Shown here in pieces: positions 1 to 8,737 of a stretch of DNA of 64,000 nt. Where the stretch lies: assembly GCF_001613245.1 (NCBI RefSeq), contig NZ_BDBZ01000033.1, positions 116,458 through 180,457 of the forward strand. Direction: 5' to 3'. The position numbers and the translations under genes were made by a program. Numbering within the stretch: the stretch's first letter is position 1; each line of letters starts with the position of its first letter. The notes under the pieces were generated by a model. The model saw only the letters and a list, made by a program, of their open reading frames with translations. It ran no database searches and was not told the origin of the DNA. The DNA is from Nocardia speluncae NBRC 108251. Lineage in GTDB: Bacteria; Actinomycetota; Actinomycetes; Mycobacteriales; Mycobacteriaceae.

Positions 1-1031
1 CGGTGGTGGGCACGTACCTGGAGCCGACCGCGCCGTGGCGCGGCCCCGGCGAACGTCCGTTGGTGGCATATGCGGGCGGCACCCAGGGGCAAGGCCCCGA
101 ATGCGCGCCGTCGGCGATGGTGTCGCAGGTGGTCCGATTCCAGCCGCCGGTCGATGTGGTCTTCGAATACGACGTCATGGCGATCCAATACCTGCTGGCC
201 CAGGGGATGGCGGTGGTGATGACCGACTATCACGACCTCGCCGCGCCGGGTATCCACAATTTCCTCAATCGCAAGACCCAGGGCTACGCGGTACTGGATT
301 CCGCGCGTGCAGCGTTGCGTCTGCCGGGCAGTGGCCTCCACCCCGGCTCGCCGGTCATGCTCTACGGCTACTCGCAGGGCGGGATGGCCGCCGCGGCCGC
401 GGCGGAACTGAAACCGGCCTATGCCCCGGAGTTGAATGTGCACGGCGCCTATGTGGGCGGGCCCCCGGTCGGCCCCGCGGAATATATCGCGCGCAGCGAT
501 GGCCTACCCGGCGTCGCGCCGGCCATCGCGTGGATCCTCAACGGTATCGCCGCCGACTACCCCGATACCCGGCCGGTGCTCGATGCCGTCCTCAACGACA
601 CCGGTAAGGCTATCCTGCACGAATCGATCGGCAAATGCGGCGGCGGTCTCTCCAACACCGTCACTCAGCCGCCGCAGACGTCCCGCTGGACCACCAGCGG
701 ACAGCCGATCACGGCCGTGATCGAAAGCTCCCCGGAATTGAAGAAGGCATTCGATGAGCAGCGGCTCGGCGGGTCCGCTCCCGAGGTGCCGGTGCGTATC
801 TACGCGGCGCGCAACGACGAGATGTTCCCGGCCGTCCGCGGTATCGCCGCGAGTTGGTGTGGTGGCGGTACGGCCGTTCAGCTGGAGGCCGACGGTGCCG
901 TGCCTCCCGTAGGCGGATTCCTGAGCACACACGATTTGGCGTTCTTCCCCTCGATGACCACCTCGCTGCCGTGGGTGACCGATCGCCTCGCAGGTGCGCC
1001 CGCCCCGGTGAACTGCGCGGCGCTGCCGTGA
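1..1031 (+). CDS. Secretory lipase family protein (5' partial)
   Basis: The frame is open from the window edge, so the start and any signal peptide lie upstream. The 342 visible residues look like the actinobacterial secretory lipase (LIP, alpha/beta-hydrolase) family, which hydrolyses acylglycerols outside the cell. The nucleophile elbow YGYSQGG lies near visible residue 124 (Ser). A likely acid is in AARNDEMFP (about residue 277) and the likely catalytic His is in STHDLAFF (about 313), the expected Ser-Asp-His order. alkB starts 4 bases after the stop, so the two are probably co-transcribed and may feed fatty acids and alkanes into the same catabolism. Substrate is unknown. Confidence 0.85.
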   Translation, partial: VVGTYLEPTAPWRGPGERPLVAYAGGTQGQGPECAPSAMVSQVVRFQPPVDVVFEYDVMAIQYLLAQGMAVVMTDYHDLAAPGIHNFLNRKTQGYAVLDSARAALRLPGSGLHPGSPVMLYGYSQGGMAAAAAAELKPAYAPELNVHGAYVGGPPVGPAEYIARSDGLPGVAPAIAWILNGIAADYPDTRPVLDAVLNDTGKAILHESIGKCGGGLSNTVTQPPQTSRWTTSGQPITAVIESSPELKKAFDEQRLGGSAPEVPVRIYAARNDEMFPAVRGIAASWCGGGTAVQLEADGAVPPVGGFLSTHDLAFFPSMTTSLPWVTDRLAGAPAPVNCAALP

Positions 1032-1035
1032 GACG

Positions 1036-2361
1036 GTGAAGACCAAACCGGTTCCGGTACTCCGGCGCCGCGATCAGACGGCAGAATTGCCACGATCCCG
1101 CGGCGCCGGTTGGTCGCGGGCGCGTGATCTGGCGATTCTCAGACGGGCGAACGCGCGCGACCCCAAACGCTATCTGTGGATCCTGAGTACCGTGGCGCCC
1201 GGTTGCGCGCTACTTCCGGCGCTACTGGTCGACCTCACGGGGCTGGCGTTGTTCTGGTGGATCGGTCCGATCGTGGTGTTCGTGCTGATACCGATCCTGG
1301 ACGTCACGCTGGGCTGCGATGGCAGCAGCCCACGAGACGAGGACTACGAGGCACTGTCCAACGATCGCTATTACCGCTGGTGCACGTTTCTCTTCCTGCC
1401 GATCCAGTTCACCGGCCTGGCCATTGCGGGATACATGTGGGCCCGCCCTGAACTACAGCTCATCGACAAACTGGGCCTGACCGTCACGATGGGAGTCGTT
1501 TCCGGCATCGGCATCAACGCCGCCCACGAACTCGGCCACCGGGCCGAACATCTCGAACGGCGGTTGGCGCAGATCGCACTGGCACAGTCCGGATACGGTC
1601 ATTTCATCGTCGAACACAACCGCGGCCACCATGTCCGTGTCGCCACACCCGGCGATCCGGCGAGCGCACGGTTCGGCGAGTCGTTGTGGACGTTCATTCC
1701 GCGCAGTGCGGGGGGCGGTTTCCGATCGGCGCTCACGCTGGAACGGGAGCGCCTGTCCCGCAAGGGGAAAAAATGGTTGAGCCGCGATAATCAGCTGCTA
1801 CAGGCATGGTCGATGAGCGTCGCATTGTTCGGCTCGATGATTCTCGTCTTCGGGCCCGGCATCATCCCCTTCCTGGTGCTGCAAGCCGTGATCGGCATCG
1901 GCTTGCTCGAGACCGTGAACTATCTCGAACACTATGGATTGCTCCGAACGCGCCGCCCCGACGGCCGATACGAGCGATGCTCACCACGCCACAGCTGGAA
2001 CAGCGACCGCCTGGTCACCAACGTCTTCCTGCTCCATTTGCAACGCCACAGCGACCACCACGCCAACCCCGGCCGTCGCTACCAGACGCTGCGCAGCTCG
2101 CAGGAAGCGCCCCAGCTGCCGTTCGGTTACGCCACCATGGTCCTGCTCGCCGCCGTCCCGCCGCTGTGGCGCGCGGTAATGGATCCCAGGCTCCTCGACC
2201 ACTACGGCGGCGACATCACACTCGTCAACAGGAAACCCCGTAGAAGATTCTGCCGAATCCGGCCGGCGCACACAGCTGCCACGGCCCGGGTCAGCCCGGC
2301 CCTGACCGGCCGGCGCCCGACGCGGGCGCGGAATCCGATTTCGCAGGACGCCGGCGGGTAG
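1036..2361 (+). CDS. alkB: Alkane 1-monooxygenase (AlkB-type)
   Basis: This is an integral-membrane non-haem di-iron hydroxylase that oxidises alkanes to 1-alkanols using rubredoxin electrons. The 441 residues carry the family histidine boxes in order: HELGH (164-168), EHNRGHH (193-199), NYLEHYG (295-301) and LQRHSDHHA (335-343). Hydrophobic segments fall at about 48-90, 117-135, 148-162 and 258-292. The GTG start lies 4 bases after the lipase stop; no better start is seen. There is no rubredoxin domain at the C-terminus and no rubredoxin gene alongside, so electron partners must be encoded elsewhere. The basic last 40 residues overlap the convergent gene by 71 bases. Confidence 0.93.
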   Translation: MKTKPVPVLRRRDQTAELPRSRGAGWSRARDLAILRRANARDPKRYLWILSTVAPGCALLPALLVDLTGLALFWWIGPIVVFVLIPILDVTLGCDGSSPRDEDYEALSNDRYYRWCTFLFLPIQFTGLAIAGYMWARPELQLIDKLGLTVTMGVVSGIGINAAHELGHRAEHLERRLAQIALAQSGYGHFIVEHNRGHHVRVATPGDPASARFGESLWTFIPRSAGGGFRSALTLERERLSRKGKKWLSRDNQLLQAWSMSVALFGSMILVFGPGIIPFLVLQAVIGIGLLETVNYLEHYGLLRTRRPDGRYERCSPRHSWNSDRLVTNVFLLHLQRHSDHHANPGRRYQTLRSSQEAPQLPFGYATMVLLAAVPPLWRAVMDPRLLDHYGGDITLVNRKPRRRFCRIRPAHTAATARVSPALTGRRPTRARNPISQDAGG

Positions 2362-2773
2362 CGGTGATGCTGTAGGTGAGAATCGAGGACAGCAGGATCA
2401 CCAGAACCGGTGCGGCCACCGGCGACCACGCCAGTTCGATGGGTAGCGCGGCCGCGGCGGCCGCGGCGCCGGTCCAGACGACGGCGCCGATCACCGAGGG
2501 CAGCGTCGTCGGGACCACACCCCGCGGGGCCGTGACGGTGGCGATGTTCAGCAGGTAGGTCGTGGAGACCAGGCCCGCGGCGGCGGCTGCGATCAGCCCG
2601 GCATCGGACAGTCCCAGCACCCCGATCACCAGCAGCACCGCGCCGACGGCCGCCAGACGCCACCACCAGCCGGTGATCACCAGGACGATCGCGGCCGGGG
2701 CCGCCCACGGCTGGATCAACGCGACCGATAGCACCAGCAGGATTCCGGAGAGGTGGGCGAGGAATTTGGTCAT
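2291..2773 (-). CDS. Small integral membrane protein of the MoxR/DUF58 operon
   Basis: A 160-residue protein of unknown function, almost entirely hydrophobic, with about five predicted membrane segments and a basic, Ser/Pro-rich tail. The start is the ATG at 2773, which overlaps the stop of the DUF58 gene (ATGA); a longer upstream frame gives only Arg-rich low-complexity sequence and was not used. Its position as last gene of a DUF4129-MoxR-DUF58 operon suggests a membrane partner of that system. The 3' end overlaps the end of alkB on the other strand by 71 bases. No domain is recognised. Confidence 0.75.
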   Translation of the reverse strand: MTKFLAHLSGILLVLSVALIQPWAAPAAIVLVITGWWWRLAAVGAVLLVIGVLGLSDAGLIAAAAAGLVSTTYLLNIATVTAPRGVVPTTLPSVIGAVVWTGAAAAAAALPIELAWSPVAAPVLVILLSSILTYSITATRRRPAKSDSAPASGAGRSGPG

Positions 2774-4044
2774 CGGCGTACCCGCATCATCCGCCGGCGC
2801 CGGGGTAGCAGACGCATGGTCTGGTCGAGCCGGGTGTCGGCGGCCCAGCCGACGATATCGACGCCGACCGTACTCATATCGCGGTACATCGACATCCGCT
2901 CGAGCTGCCACATCTTCTCCATGGTGGGGTCGAGGTCGCCGGCGAACGGGCTGCCGCGCAGCACATCCACCGCCACCACCACGTGACCGCGTTTGCGCAG
3001 GTCGATGAGTGCGAGCGCGAACTGGGTGTCCAGCAGCGTGGAAAACGCGACGACGACCGCGCCGGGCGGCACCGCGGCCCACGGCGCGAGGGTGCCGGTG
3101 GTGGGGATGTGCTCGTCGCCGACGTCGAGGACGGTGTCGACGATCCGGTAGAACTGGCGGCGGCCGATATCGGGGCGCAGCCAGCGCGGCGACCGGCCGA
3201 GACAGACCACGGCAGTGCGGTCACCGGCCTGCAGCGTGGACTGCACCACCTGCGCGGCACCGCGCACCGATAGTTCGAGGGCATCGCTGGCCGGGCCGGG
3301 TGCCTGCTGGGAGGTGTCGACCAGGACGACCACGTCGGCGGAGCGGTTGGTCAGGCGCTCGGTCACGTACAGCCGGCCGCGGCGGGCACTCACCGGCCAG
3401 TTCACGATGCGGAGCTGATCACCGGGGGCGTAGGCCCGGATATCGGCGTACTCCACGCCGGGCCCGTGCCGGCGGGTCAGGTGCACGCCGAGACGTTCGG
3501 GCAGTTCGGTGCGGGGCAGCGGAATTCGCTGCGGGTCTGTGACGGGGTAGACGAAGATTTCACCGGCGGGCAGGGTTGCGGTGGCCAGCGCCATCCCGGC
3601 GGGGCTCAATGCCTTCACCCGCACCGAGATCGGATAGCGGCCCCACCGCTGCGCCGAAACCGTCAACCGCAACCCGGCGGGTGCCGTCCCGGAATCCGAC
3701 GATTCGTCGACGGTGACCGTCATCCCGTCGGTGATCACCGGTGTGCAGCGCAGCAGGGCGTGTCCCTGGTCGACGAACGCGGCGATGGTGACCGTGACCT
3801 GCTCGCCCTCGAAACACCGCTGGGTGCCGCCACCGTCCACCTGGATGCGGGTGCGCGAGACCTGCCACGGCGCGCCGGCCAGCACCCCGAGCATGGGCGC
3901 GGCGAAAACCGCCAGCTGCCAGCTGGCCGAGATCACCGCGCCGAACAGTGCGACCGCCGACGCGATGGCGAGCAGATACGTCAGCGGGGCGGGGCGCCAG
4001 CGCAGCCTCGTCTCCACGGTCGCGGTGTCGTCGCGGTGTCTCAT
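2770..4044 (-). CDS. DUF58 domain protein (MoxR-associated)
   Basis: A 424-residue protein with two N-terminal membrane segments (about residues 20-60) followed by a beta-rich region and a DUF58 domain in the C-terminal half. The family signature is clear: YADIRAYAPGDQLRIVNW then SARRGRLYVTE, followed by the vWA-like VVVLVDTS. DUF58 proteins typically sit beside MoxR AAA+ ATPases and are thought to take part in assembly of cell-surface or metal-dependent complexes; the function here is inferred. The ATG at 4044 overlaps the moxR stop by four bases (ATGA), which settles the start against a longer reading. The downstream gene is likewise coupled by ATGA. Confidence 0.88.
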   Translation of the reverse strand: MRHRDDTATVETRLRWRPAPLTYLLAIASAVALFGAVISASWQLAVFAAPMLGVLAGAPWQVSRTRIQVDGGGTQRCFEGEQVTVTIAAFVDQGHALLRCTPVITDGMTVTVDESSDSGTAPAGLRLTVSAQRWGRYPISVRVKALSPAGMALATATLPAGEIFVYPVTDPQRIPLPRTELPERLGVHLTRRHGPGVEYADIRAYAPGDQLRIVNWPVSARRGRLYVTERLTNRSADVVVLVDTSQQAPGPASDALELSVRGAAQVVQSTLQAGDRTAVVCLGRSPRWLRPDIGRRQFYRIVDTVLDVGDEHIPTTGTLAPWAAVPPGAVVVAFSTLLDTQFALALIDLRKRGHVVVAVDVLRGSPFAGDLDPTMEKMWQLERMSMYRDMSTVGVDIVGWAADTRLDQTMRLLPRRRRMMRVRR

Positions 4045-5030
4045 GGGGTGGCGGCGCGCGGAACCGGGAGGCGGCGCAGGAGTTCGCCGATCACATCCTC
4101 GCCGCGGATCCGGCGCACCCACATTTCCGGCCGCAGGGTGATGCGATGCGCCATGGCAGGTACGGCGAGGGCTTTCACATCTTCGGGGATGACGTAGTCG
4201 CGGCCGTTCAGCAGCGCACGGGCGCGCGCCATCTGCACCAGATCCAGTTCCGAGCGCGGGCTGGCACCCACTTCCACCTGTGCATGCCCGCGGGTCGCCG
4301 AAGCCAGCGCCACCACATAACCCACCACATCCGGGTGCACGGAGACGAATTCGACCGCGTGGCGCATTTCCAGCAGCCCCTTCGCGTCCACCACCTGTTG
4401 CACCCGCGGCTGCACCGCACCGCGTTCCAGCCTGCGCCGGATCATCTCGGTTTCGTCGAGTTCGGAGAGGTAACCGAGGCGCAATTGAATGGCGAAACGG
4501 TCCAGCTGAGCTTCCGGCAGCGGGTAGGTGCCCTCGTACTCGATGGGGTTGTCGGTGGCGAGCACCACGAAAGGCTGCGGCAGCGGGAAGGTTTCGCCGT
4601 CGATGCTCACCTGTCCCTCGGCCATCGCCTCCAGCAGTGCGGCCTGGGTTTTCGGTGGGGTGCGGTTCACCTCGTCGGCGAGCAGCATATGGGTGAACAC
4701 CGGGCCCCGCCGGAAGGTGAAGCGGCCGGTGGACATGTCGTAGATGGTGGAGCCGAGCAGATCGGCGGGCAGCAGGTCGGGAGTGAACTGCACCCGGGTG
4801 AAATCCAGGCCGAGAGCCGCCGCGAACGAGCGGGCGATCAATGTTTTGCCCAGGCCGGGCAGGTCCTCGATGAGCACATGCCCACCGGCCAGGATCGCGA
4901 TCATGATGAGCTGTAACTCGTCACGTTTACCGACCACGACCCGGGAAACCTCCCGGAGCACGGCTTCGGTGCGTTGGACAGTCGCGTCCAGGGGCATCGT
5001 CATGTCTCTACTCGCAATGTGTCGACCCAT
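4041..5030 (-). CDS. MoxR-family AAA+ ATPase
   Basis: A 329-residue MoxR-type AAA+ chaperone ATPase. It shows Walker A in EDLPGLGKTLIA (about residues 55-66), Walker B in LLADEVNRTPP and the sensor region VLATDNPIEYEGTYPLPEAQLDRF. Such ATPases are thought to remodel partner proteins carrying vWA or DUF58 domains. It lies between a membrane protein and a DUF58 protein in one operon: the upstream stop is one base before its ATG, and the downstream ATG overlaps its stop. An internal ATG at 5003 is an alternative start. The substrate is not known. Confidence 0.93.
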   Translation of the reverse strand: MGRHIASRDMTMPLDATVQRTEAVLREVSRVVVGKRDELQLIMIAILAGGHVLIEDLPGLGKTLIARSFAAALGLDFTRVQFTPDLLPADLLGSTIYDMSTGRFTFRRGPVFTHMLLADEVNRTPPKTQAALLEAMAEGQVSIDGETFPLPQPFVVLATDNPIEYEGTYPLPEAQLDRFAIQLRLGYLSELDETEMIRRRLERGAVQPRVQQVVDAKGLLEMRHAVEFVSVHPDVVGYVVALASATRGHAQVEVGASPRSELDLVQMARARALLNGRDYVIPEDVKALAVPAMAHRITLRPEMWVRRIRGEDVIGELLRRLPVPRAATP

Positions 5031-5031
5031 C

Positions 5032-5526
5032 TCACATTCTTTGAAGGCGGCTCAGGATCTCGTCCAGAGCCGCGCGACCCGGCGCGGGCGTGTTCTGGTC
5101 ACGCAACGCCGAATCCGCCGGATCCACCCAGCACCACAATTCGGCACCGAAAAGATGGATACCGGCACTTTCCAGCGCCCGCCGGTTCTTGCTGACCCGC
5201 AATCCGGCGGACAATTGGAACTCCTTGGCCAGCAGCGGGCGCAGATGCCGATCCCAATCGGCACGGTTTCCGTCGGCGCGGTCGACAAGCATTTCGGCGC
5301 GGGCATGCCAGTGGCGCAGCATTTCGGCGGGCCCGTTTTCCATCTCGTCGACGAGTTCCTTCTCTTTCTTCTCCGGGCGTAACAGCACCCAGACGAAGCA
5401 GCACAGCGCGATTGCCACCGGCACGCCGGCGGCGATCAGCATGAACTCGCGGGCCCGCAGATAAGCCACGATCTCGACAACGGCGACGGCAAGGATCGCA
5501 GTCGCCACTATCCATGGACGGGTCAT
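5032..5526 (-). CDS. Membrane-anchored protein of the MoxR operon
   Basis: A 164-residue protein with two adjacent N-terminal hydrophobic segments (about residues 4-20 and 27-47) and a charged cytoplasmic domain with Trp- and Glu-rich stretches (ELVDEMENGPAEMLRHWHARAEM). No family is recognised with certainty. It is the second gene of a DUF4129-MoxR-DUF58 operon, a place often held by a conserved membrane protein. The ATG at 5526 shares one base with the stop of the preceding gene (TGATG), so translation is coupled; a longer frame upstream is Arg-rich and unlikely to be real. Confidence 0.75.
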   Translation of the reverse strand: MTRPWIVATAILAVAVVEIVAYLRAREFMLIAAGVPVAIALCCFVWVLLRPEKKEKELVDEMENGPAEMLRHWHARAEMLVDRADGNRADWDRHLRPLLAKEFQLSAGLRVSKNRRALESAGIHLFGAELWCWVDPADSALRDQNTPAPGRAALDEILSRLQRM

Positions 5527-6584
5527 CAGGCCACCGTCCCGCCGGGCAGATATGTCACTTGATCGGGCAATTCCGCATGGGATGCGCCGGGTATCTGCGT
5601 GCTCTGAAGATCGGAGAGCACCACGCGCAACAACTGCTCGGCACGCATCCGCTGCCATTCCAGCATCGCGTGCGGGCTGAATCTGGCTTCCTCGAACAAT
5701 GCGACCAGCTCGCGGGCAGAGGCGTCGTGCAGGGCTCCGTGCTCGAAGGCTCGGGCCAGCACCTCCATGGGAGTATCGGAGGCCAGCGGCGCGGCGGCAC
5801 GGGCGTGGACGAGCCCGCGTTCCACCGCCAGATAGCAGGCGATGATCGCGGTACGCGGGTCCTGGCCGGGAGCGTTCATCGCGGCCAGCCCCATCTCGGC
5901 AGCCTTGACCAAGGACAGGGTTTCCGCACGCAACTGCTCGTCGGTGACGCCCGCGGCCTCCTCGGATTCGGTTCTGCGTTCCCGGCGCTGCGTGTTCACG
6001 GTGACGACCACCAGACCTGTCACCGCTACCGCCACCAAAGTCGCGGCGGCGGCGCTGGCCAGGATCAGGCCGGTGCCGGTGAGGACCGGCTCGTCCTCTT
6101 CCATTCCGGGCGGCACAGCAGGCCGGGCGGGCTGTTCGGAACGCTGTTCCGGTGCCGCCGGAATCTGCTCGCCGGGGCGCTGGAACCCGATGAAATAGAC
6201 GGCGAAAACAATCGACGCCAGCACTCCGGCAACAGCCAGCGCGAACAGCACGATCACCCCGAAACGACCGAGCCGCCAGGTCTGTTCGGATTCGTCGGCA
6301 TCCAGGTCGGGCATGGCCAACGGCAGCCGGTGCTGACTGGCGATGACCCCGGCCAGCAACACCACGATCGAGACGGTGAGCAGGACGGGCATGAGGACGA
6401 CCGATAGCACCGCGGATGCGCCCCCGGCGTTCTCCGCCGGATTTTGCGGCATCCCCGGAATATGTCCGCGCAGCGCGACAACAGCGCAGAACAGCAGCGC
6501 GAACACCGCCACAATGCGCGCGATCAGCGCCCGCGACCCGGCCAAAACCTCGACTCCACCATGTGTACCGCCAAGAACTGCCAC
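5526..6584 (-). CDS. DUF4129 domain membrane protein
   Basis: A 352-residue protein with about four membrane segments (near residues 20-42, 63-88, 112-136, 176-202) and a C-terminal DUF4129 region. The match rests on TPMEVLARAFEHG and ARELVALFEEARFSPH, the typical pattern of this domain. DUF4129 proteins travel with MoxR and DUF58 genes. It appears to be the first gene of the operon. The start is uncertain: a GTG at 6584 lacks a clear ribosome site, while a TTG at 6545 has GGAG eight bases upstream and would remove 13 residues. A TATATT hexamer at 6625-6630 is a possible -10. Confidence 0.8.
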   Translation of the reverse strand: MAVLGGTHGGVEVLAGSRALIARIVAVFALLFCAVVALRGHIPGMPQNPAENAGGASAVLSVVLMPVLLTVSIVVLLAGVIASQHRLPLAMPDLDADESEQTWRLGRFGVIVLFALAVAGVLASIVFAVYFIGFQRPGEQIPAAPEQRSEQPARPAVPPGMEEDEPVLTGTGLILASAAAATLVAVAVTGLVVVTVNTQRRERRTESEEAAGVTDEQLRAETLSLVKAAEMGLAAMNAPGQDPRTAIIACYLAVERGLVHARAAAPLASDTPMEVLARAFEHGALHDASARELVALFEEARFSPHAMLEWQRMRAEQLLRVVLSDLQSTQIPGASHAELPDQVTYLPGGTVA

Positions 6585-7059
6585 ATATTTACATGCCCGA
6601 CGGCCGGTCCGGGAGCGATTCGAGAATATAAATCGACGAGTTTTCCATCTTTACCAGCCCCTTGCCGGCAAACCTGATGCATATTGCGTAATCGACAGTT
6701 ATATCTTGTTCCCGACTGTGAAAACTCACAAGTATGCCGGTACACCGGGAACAGACCCGCGAAACGCCCGGCGAAGGGGCCCGACTCGGCCGATGCGGAA
6801 TCGTGCGGTCGTGCCGGCGGGCCGGCATCGCGCGTCCATCAGGATTGACGAAAAGCACGCCCCGGCGCGGCCTCGGCACGCGGGCGCCCCGGGCCGCTAC
6901 CGACGCGCGCACGACACGAGCACAGTCGCCCAGGGCGCCATCCGGAGCAGGTCAGCAGCTCGCTGTGCCGCGACGGGCCCGCAAACTCTGCGGACCACGT
7001 CGCAGGCGGCACCCGACCGAACCGCGATACGGCTCGGCTCGGGCCCGCCCGGTAGCGGC
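6585..7059. other. Intergenic region upstream of the DUF4129 operon
   Basis: No convincing gene is seen in these 475 bases. The part next to the operon (about 6585-6735) is clearly richer in A and T than its surroundings and includes TATATT on the minus strand at 6625-6630, so it probably holds the operon promoter. The rest is GC-rich, with a perfect 7-base inverted repeat (TGCCGGC, arms 6812-6818 and 6821-6827) that could help end transcription from ltp2. Open frames here lack recognisable protein character. Confidence 0.5.
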
Positions 7060-8253
7060 TCAGGCGGCGTGGTCGGCGCTGAGCACCAATCCCGAGGTCG
7101 GCACCCCGGTACCGGCGGTGACCAGTACGTTCTCCACCTTTTCGACCTGGTTCACCGAGGTTCCGCGCAATTGCCGAACCCCTTCGGCGATACCGTTCAT
7201 CCCGTGGATATACGCCTCACCCAATTGTCCGCCATGGGTGTTGATCGGTAGTTTTCCACCGATTTCGATTGCCCCGCCGGCAATGAAATCCTTCGCCTCA
7301 CCACGCCCGCAGAAACCCAGCTCCTCCAGCTGCATGAGCACAAATGGAGTGAAGTGGTCGTACAGAATTGCGGTCTGGATATCGTCGGGGCGTAAACCGC
7401 TCTGTTGCCACAGCTGGTCACCGACCAGCCCCATTTCCGGAAGCCCGGTGAGCGCATCGCGGTAATAGCTGGTCATCACGTACTGGTCGGCCCCGCTGCC
7501 CTGTGCGGCGGCGGTGATCACGGCAGCCGGGTTGGGCAGGTCCCGGGCCCGTTCCGCACTGGTCACCACGATCGCGACCCCGCCGTCGGATTCCTGGCAG
7601 CAGTCCAGCAGGTGTAGCGGTTCGGCGATCCAGCGCGACTTCTGGTGGTCTTCGAGGGTGATCGGCTTGTTGTAGAAGAAGGCGTTCGGGTTCACCGCGG
7701 CGTGTTTGCGGTCGGCGACGGCGACCCGCCCGAAGTCGGCGCTCGTCGCGCCGTAGACGTGCATATATCGGCGCGCCACCATGGCGACCTGCGCGGCAGG
7801 GGTTCCCAGACCGTGCGGATACGACCAGCCCGCGTCGATCCCGGACGAGGTCGGCGCCGCGGCCAGCGAGCTGGAGAACTGCCCGAATCGCGATACCGAA
7901 CGTTCGTTGAACGCCCGGTAGGCCACCACCACATCCGCGACACCGGTGGCCACCGCCATCGCCGCCTGCTGCACGGTGGCGCAGGCCGCGCCGCCGCCGT
8001 AACCGATATGGCTGAAGAACTTCAGCTGCGGAATACCCGTTGCCCGCGCGACCGCGACCTGCAGGTTCGTATCCATCGTGAAGGTGGTCAGGCCGTCGAC
8101 ATCGGCCGGGGTGAGTCCGGCGTCGGCGAGCGCGGCGGTCACCGCTTCCGCGGCCAGCCGCAGTTCGCTACGGCCGGATTCCTTGGAGAAATCGGTGGCG
8201 CCGATACCCGCGATGGCGGCCCGGCCGGACAGTGGATGATCTGAGTTGCTCAC
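7060..8253 (-). CDS. ltp2: Steroid side-chain retro-aldolase, thiolase-like (Ltp2)
   Basis: A 397-residue thiolase-fold lipid-transfer protein matching Ltp2 of the mycobacterial igr cluster. That enzyme, together with the DUF35 domain of ChsH2, cleaves the 17-hydroxy-propionyl-CoA side-chain intermediate of cholesterol, releasing propionyl-CoA and a C17 ketosteroid. Visible family features are AIAGIGATDFSKESGRSE at the N-terminus, GYGGGAACATVQQAAMAVA in the middle and NTHGGQLGEAYIHGMNGIAEG near the C-terminus. The GTG at 8253 is preceded by GAGGA at good spacing. It is the last gene of the six-gene side-chain operon, 55 bases after chsH1. Confidence 0.92.
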   Translation of the reverse strand: MSNSDHPLSGRAAIAGIGATDFSKESGRSELRLAAEAVTAALADAGLTPADVDGLTTFTMDTNLQVAVARATGIPQLKFFSHIGYGGGAACATVQQAAMAVATGVADVVVAYRAFNERSVSRFGQFSSSLAAAPTSSGIDAGWSYPHGLGTPAAQVAMVARRYMHVYGATSADFGRVAVADRKHAAVNPNAFFYNKPITLEDHQKSRWIAEPLHLLDCCQESDGGVAIVVTSAERARDLPNPAAVITAAAQGSGADQYVMTSYYRDALTGLPEMGLVGDQLWQQSGLRPDDIQTAILYDHFTPFVLMQLEELGFCGRGEAKDFIAGGAIEIGGKLPINTHGGQLGEAYIHGMNGIAEGVRQLRGTSVNQVEKVENVLVTAGTGVPTSGLVLSADHAA

Positions 8254-8308
8254 GCGTTCCTCGTTCCGCGGGCCGCTGCCGCCCTCGCTACGCCTGTATT
8301 CCGCTCGC

Positions 8309-8737
8309 TCATGCCGTCCCCCCGCCACACCGCGCGATATCGATAACTGCCTTCGCGACGATGTGATCGCCGAGGCTGTCCTTGCCCACGATCTCGAGCT
8401 GCACTTCGGAGCCCTCGACGGCCGTCACCTTTCCGGTGAGTGTGAGGGTGTCGTAGGCGTAGAGCGGCACACCGAGTCGCAGCGAAATGGATTTCACCAC
8501 CGTGCTCGGACCCGCCCAGTCGGTGACGAACCGCTGCACCAGACCGGTATCGGTGAGGATGTTGACGAAAATATCCTTCGAACCGCGCTCGATCGCCTTG
8601 TCCCGGTCGTGGTGCACATCCTGGAAATCCCGGGTGGCCAGGGCGGTGCTGATCACGAAGGTCGGGTCGGCGTGGATCGACAGTTCGGGCAGTTCGGTGC
8701 CCACCGCGACGGCCGCCGGGTCGAATGTTGTCGTCAC
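8309..8737 (-). CDS. chsH1: MaoC-like enoyl-CoA hydratase small subunit ChsH1
   Basis: A 142-residue hotdog-fold MaoC protein. In mycobacteria ChsH1 pairs with ChsH2 to hydrate the 3-oxo-4,17-pregnadiene-20-carboxyl-CoA double bond during cholesterol side-chain removal. The sequence DPTFVISTALATRDFQDVHHDRDKA and KDIFVNILTDTGLVQR closely matches M. tuberculosis ChsH1, and the Asp-His of QDVHHDRD is in the usual hydratase position. The start is the GTG at 8737, which overlaps the chsH2 stop (GTGA), implying coupled synthesis of the two subunits; longer upstream frames are not protein-like. Confidence 0.95.
   Translation of the reverse strand: MTTTFDPAAVAVGTELPELSIHADPTFVISTALATRDFQDVHHDRDKAIERGSKDIFVNILTDTGLVQRFVTDWAGPSTVVKSISLRLGVPLYAYDTLTLTGKVTAVEGSEVQLEIVGKDSLGDHIVAKAVIDIARCGGGTA

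Noticed and set aside
2244..2361. Possible rubredoxin domain at the AlkB C-terminus
   Set aside because: No CxxC pairs are present; the tail is only basic and Pro-rich.
6734..7465. Rightward 243-codon frame between the DUF4129 operon and ltp2
   Set aside because: It runs antisense into ltp2 and is Arg/Pro/Ser-rich without any recognisable domain.
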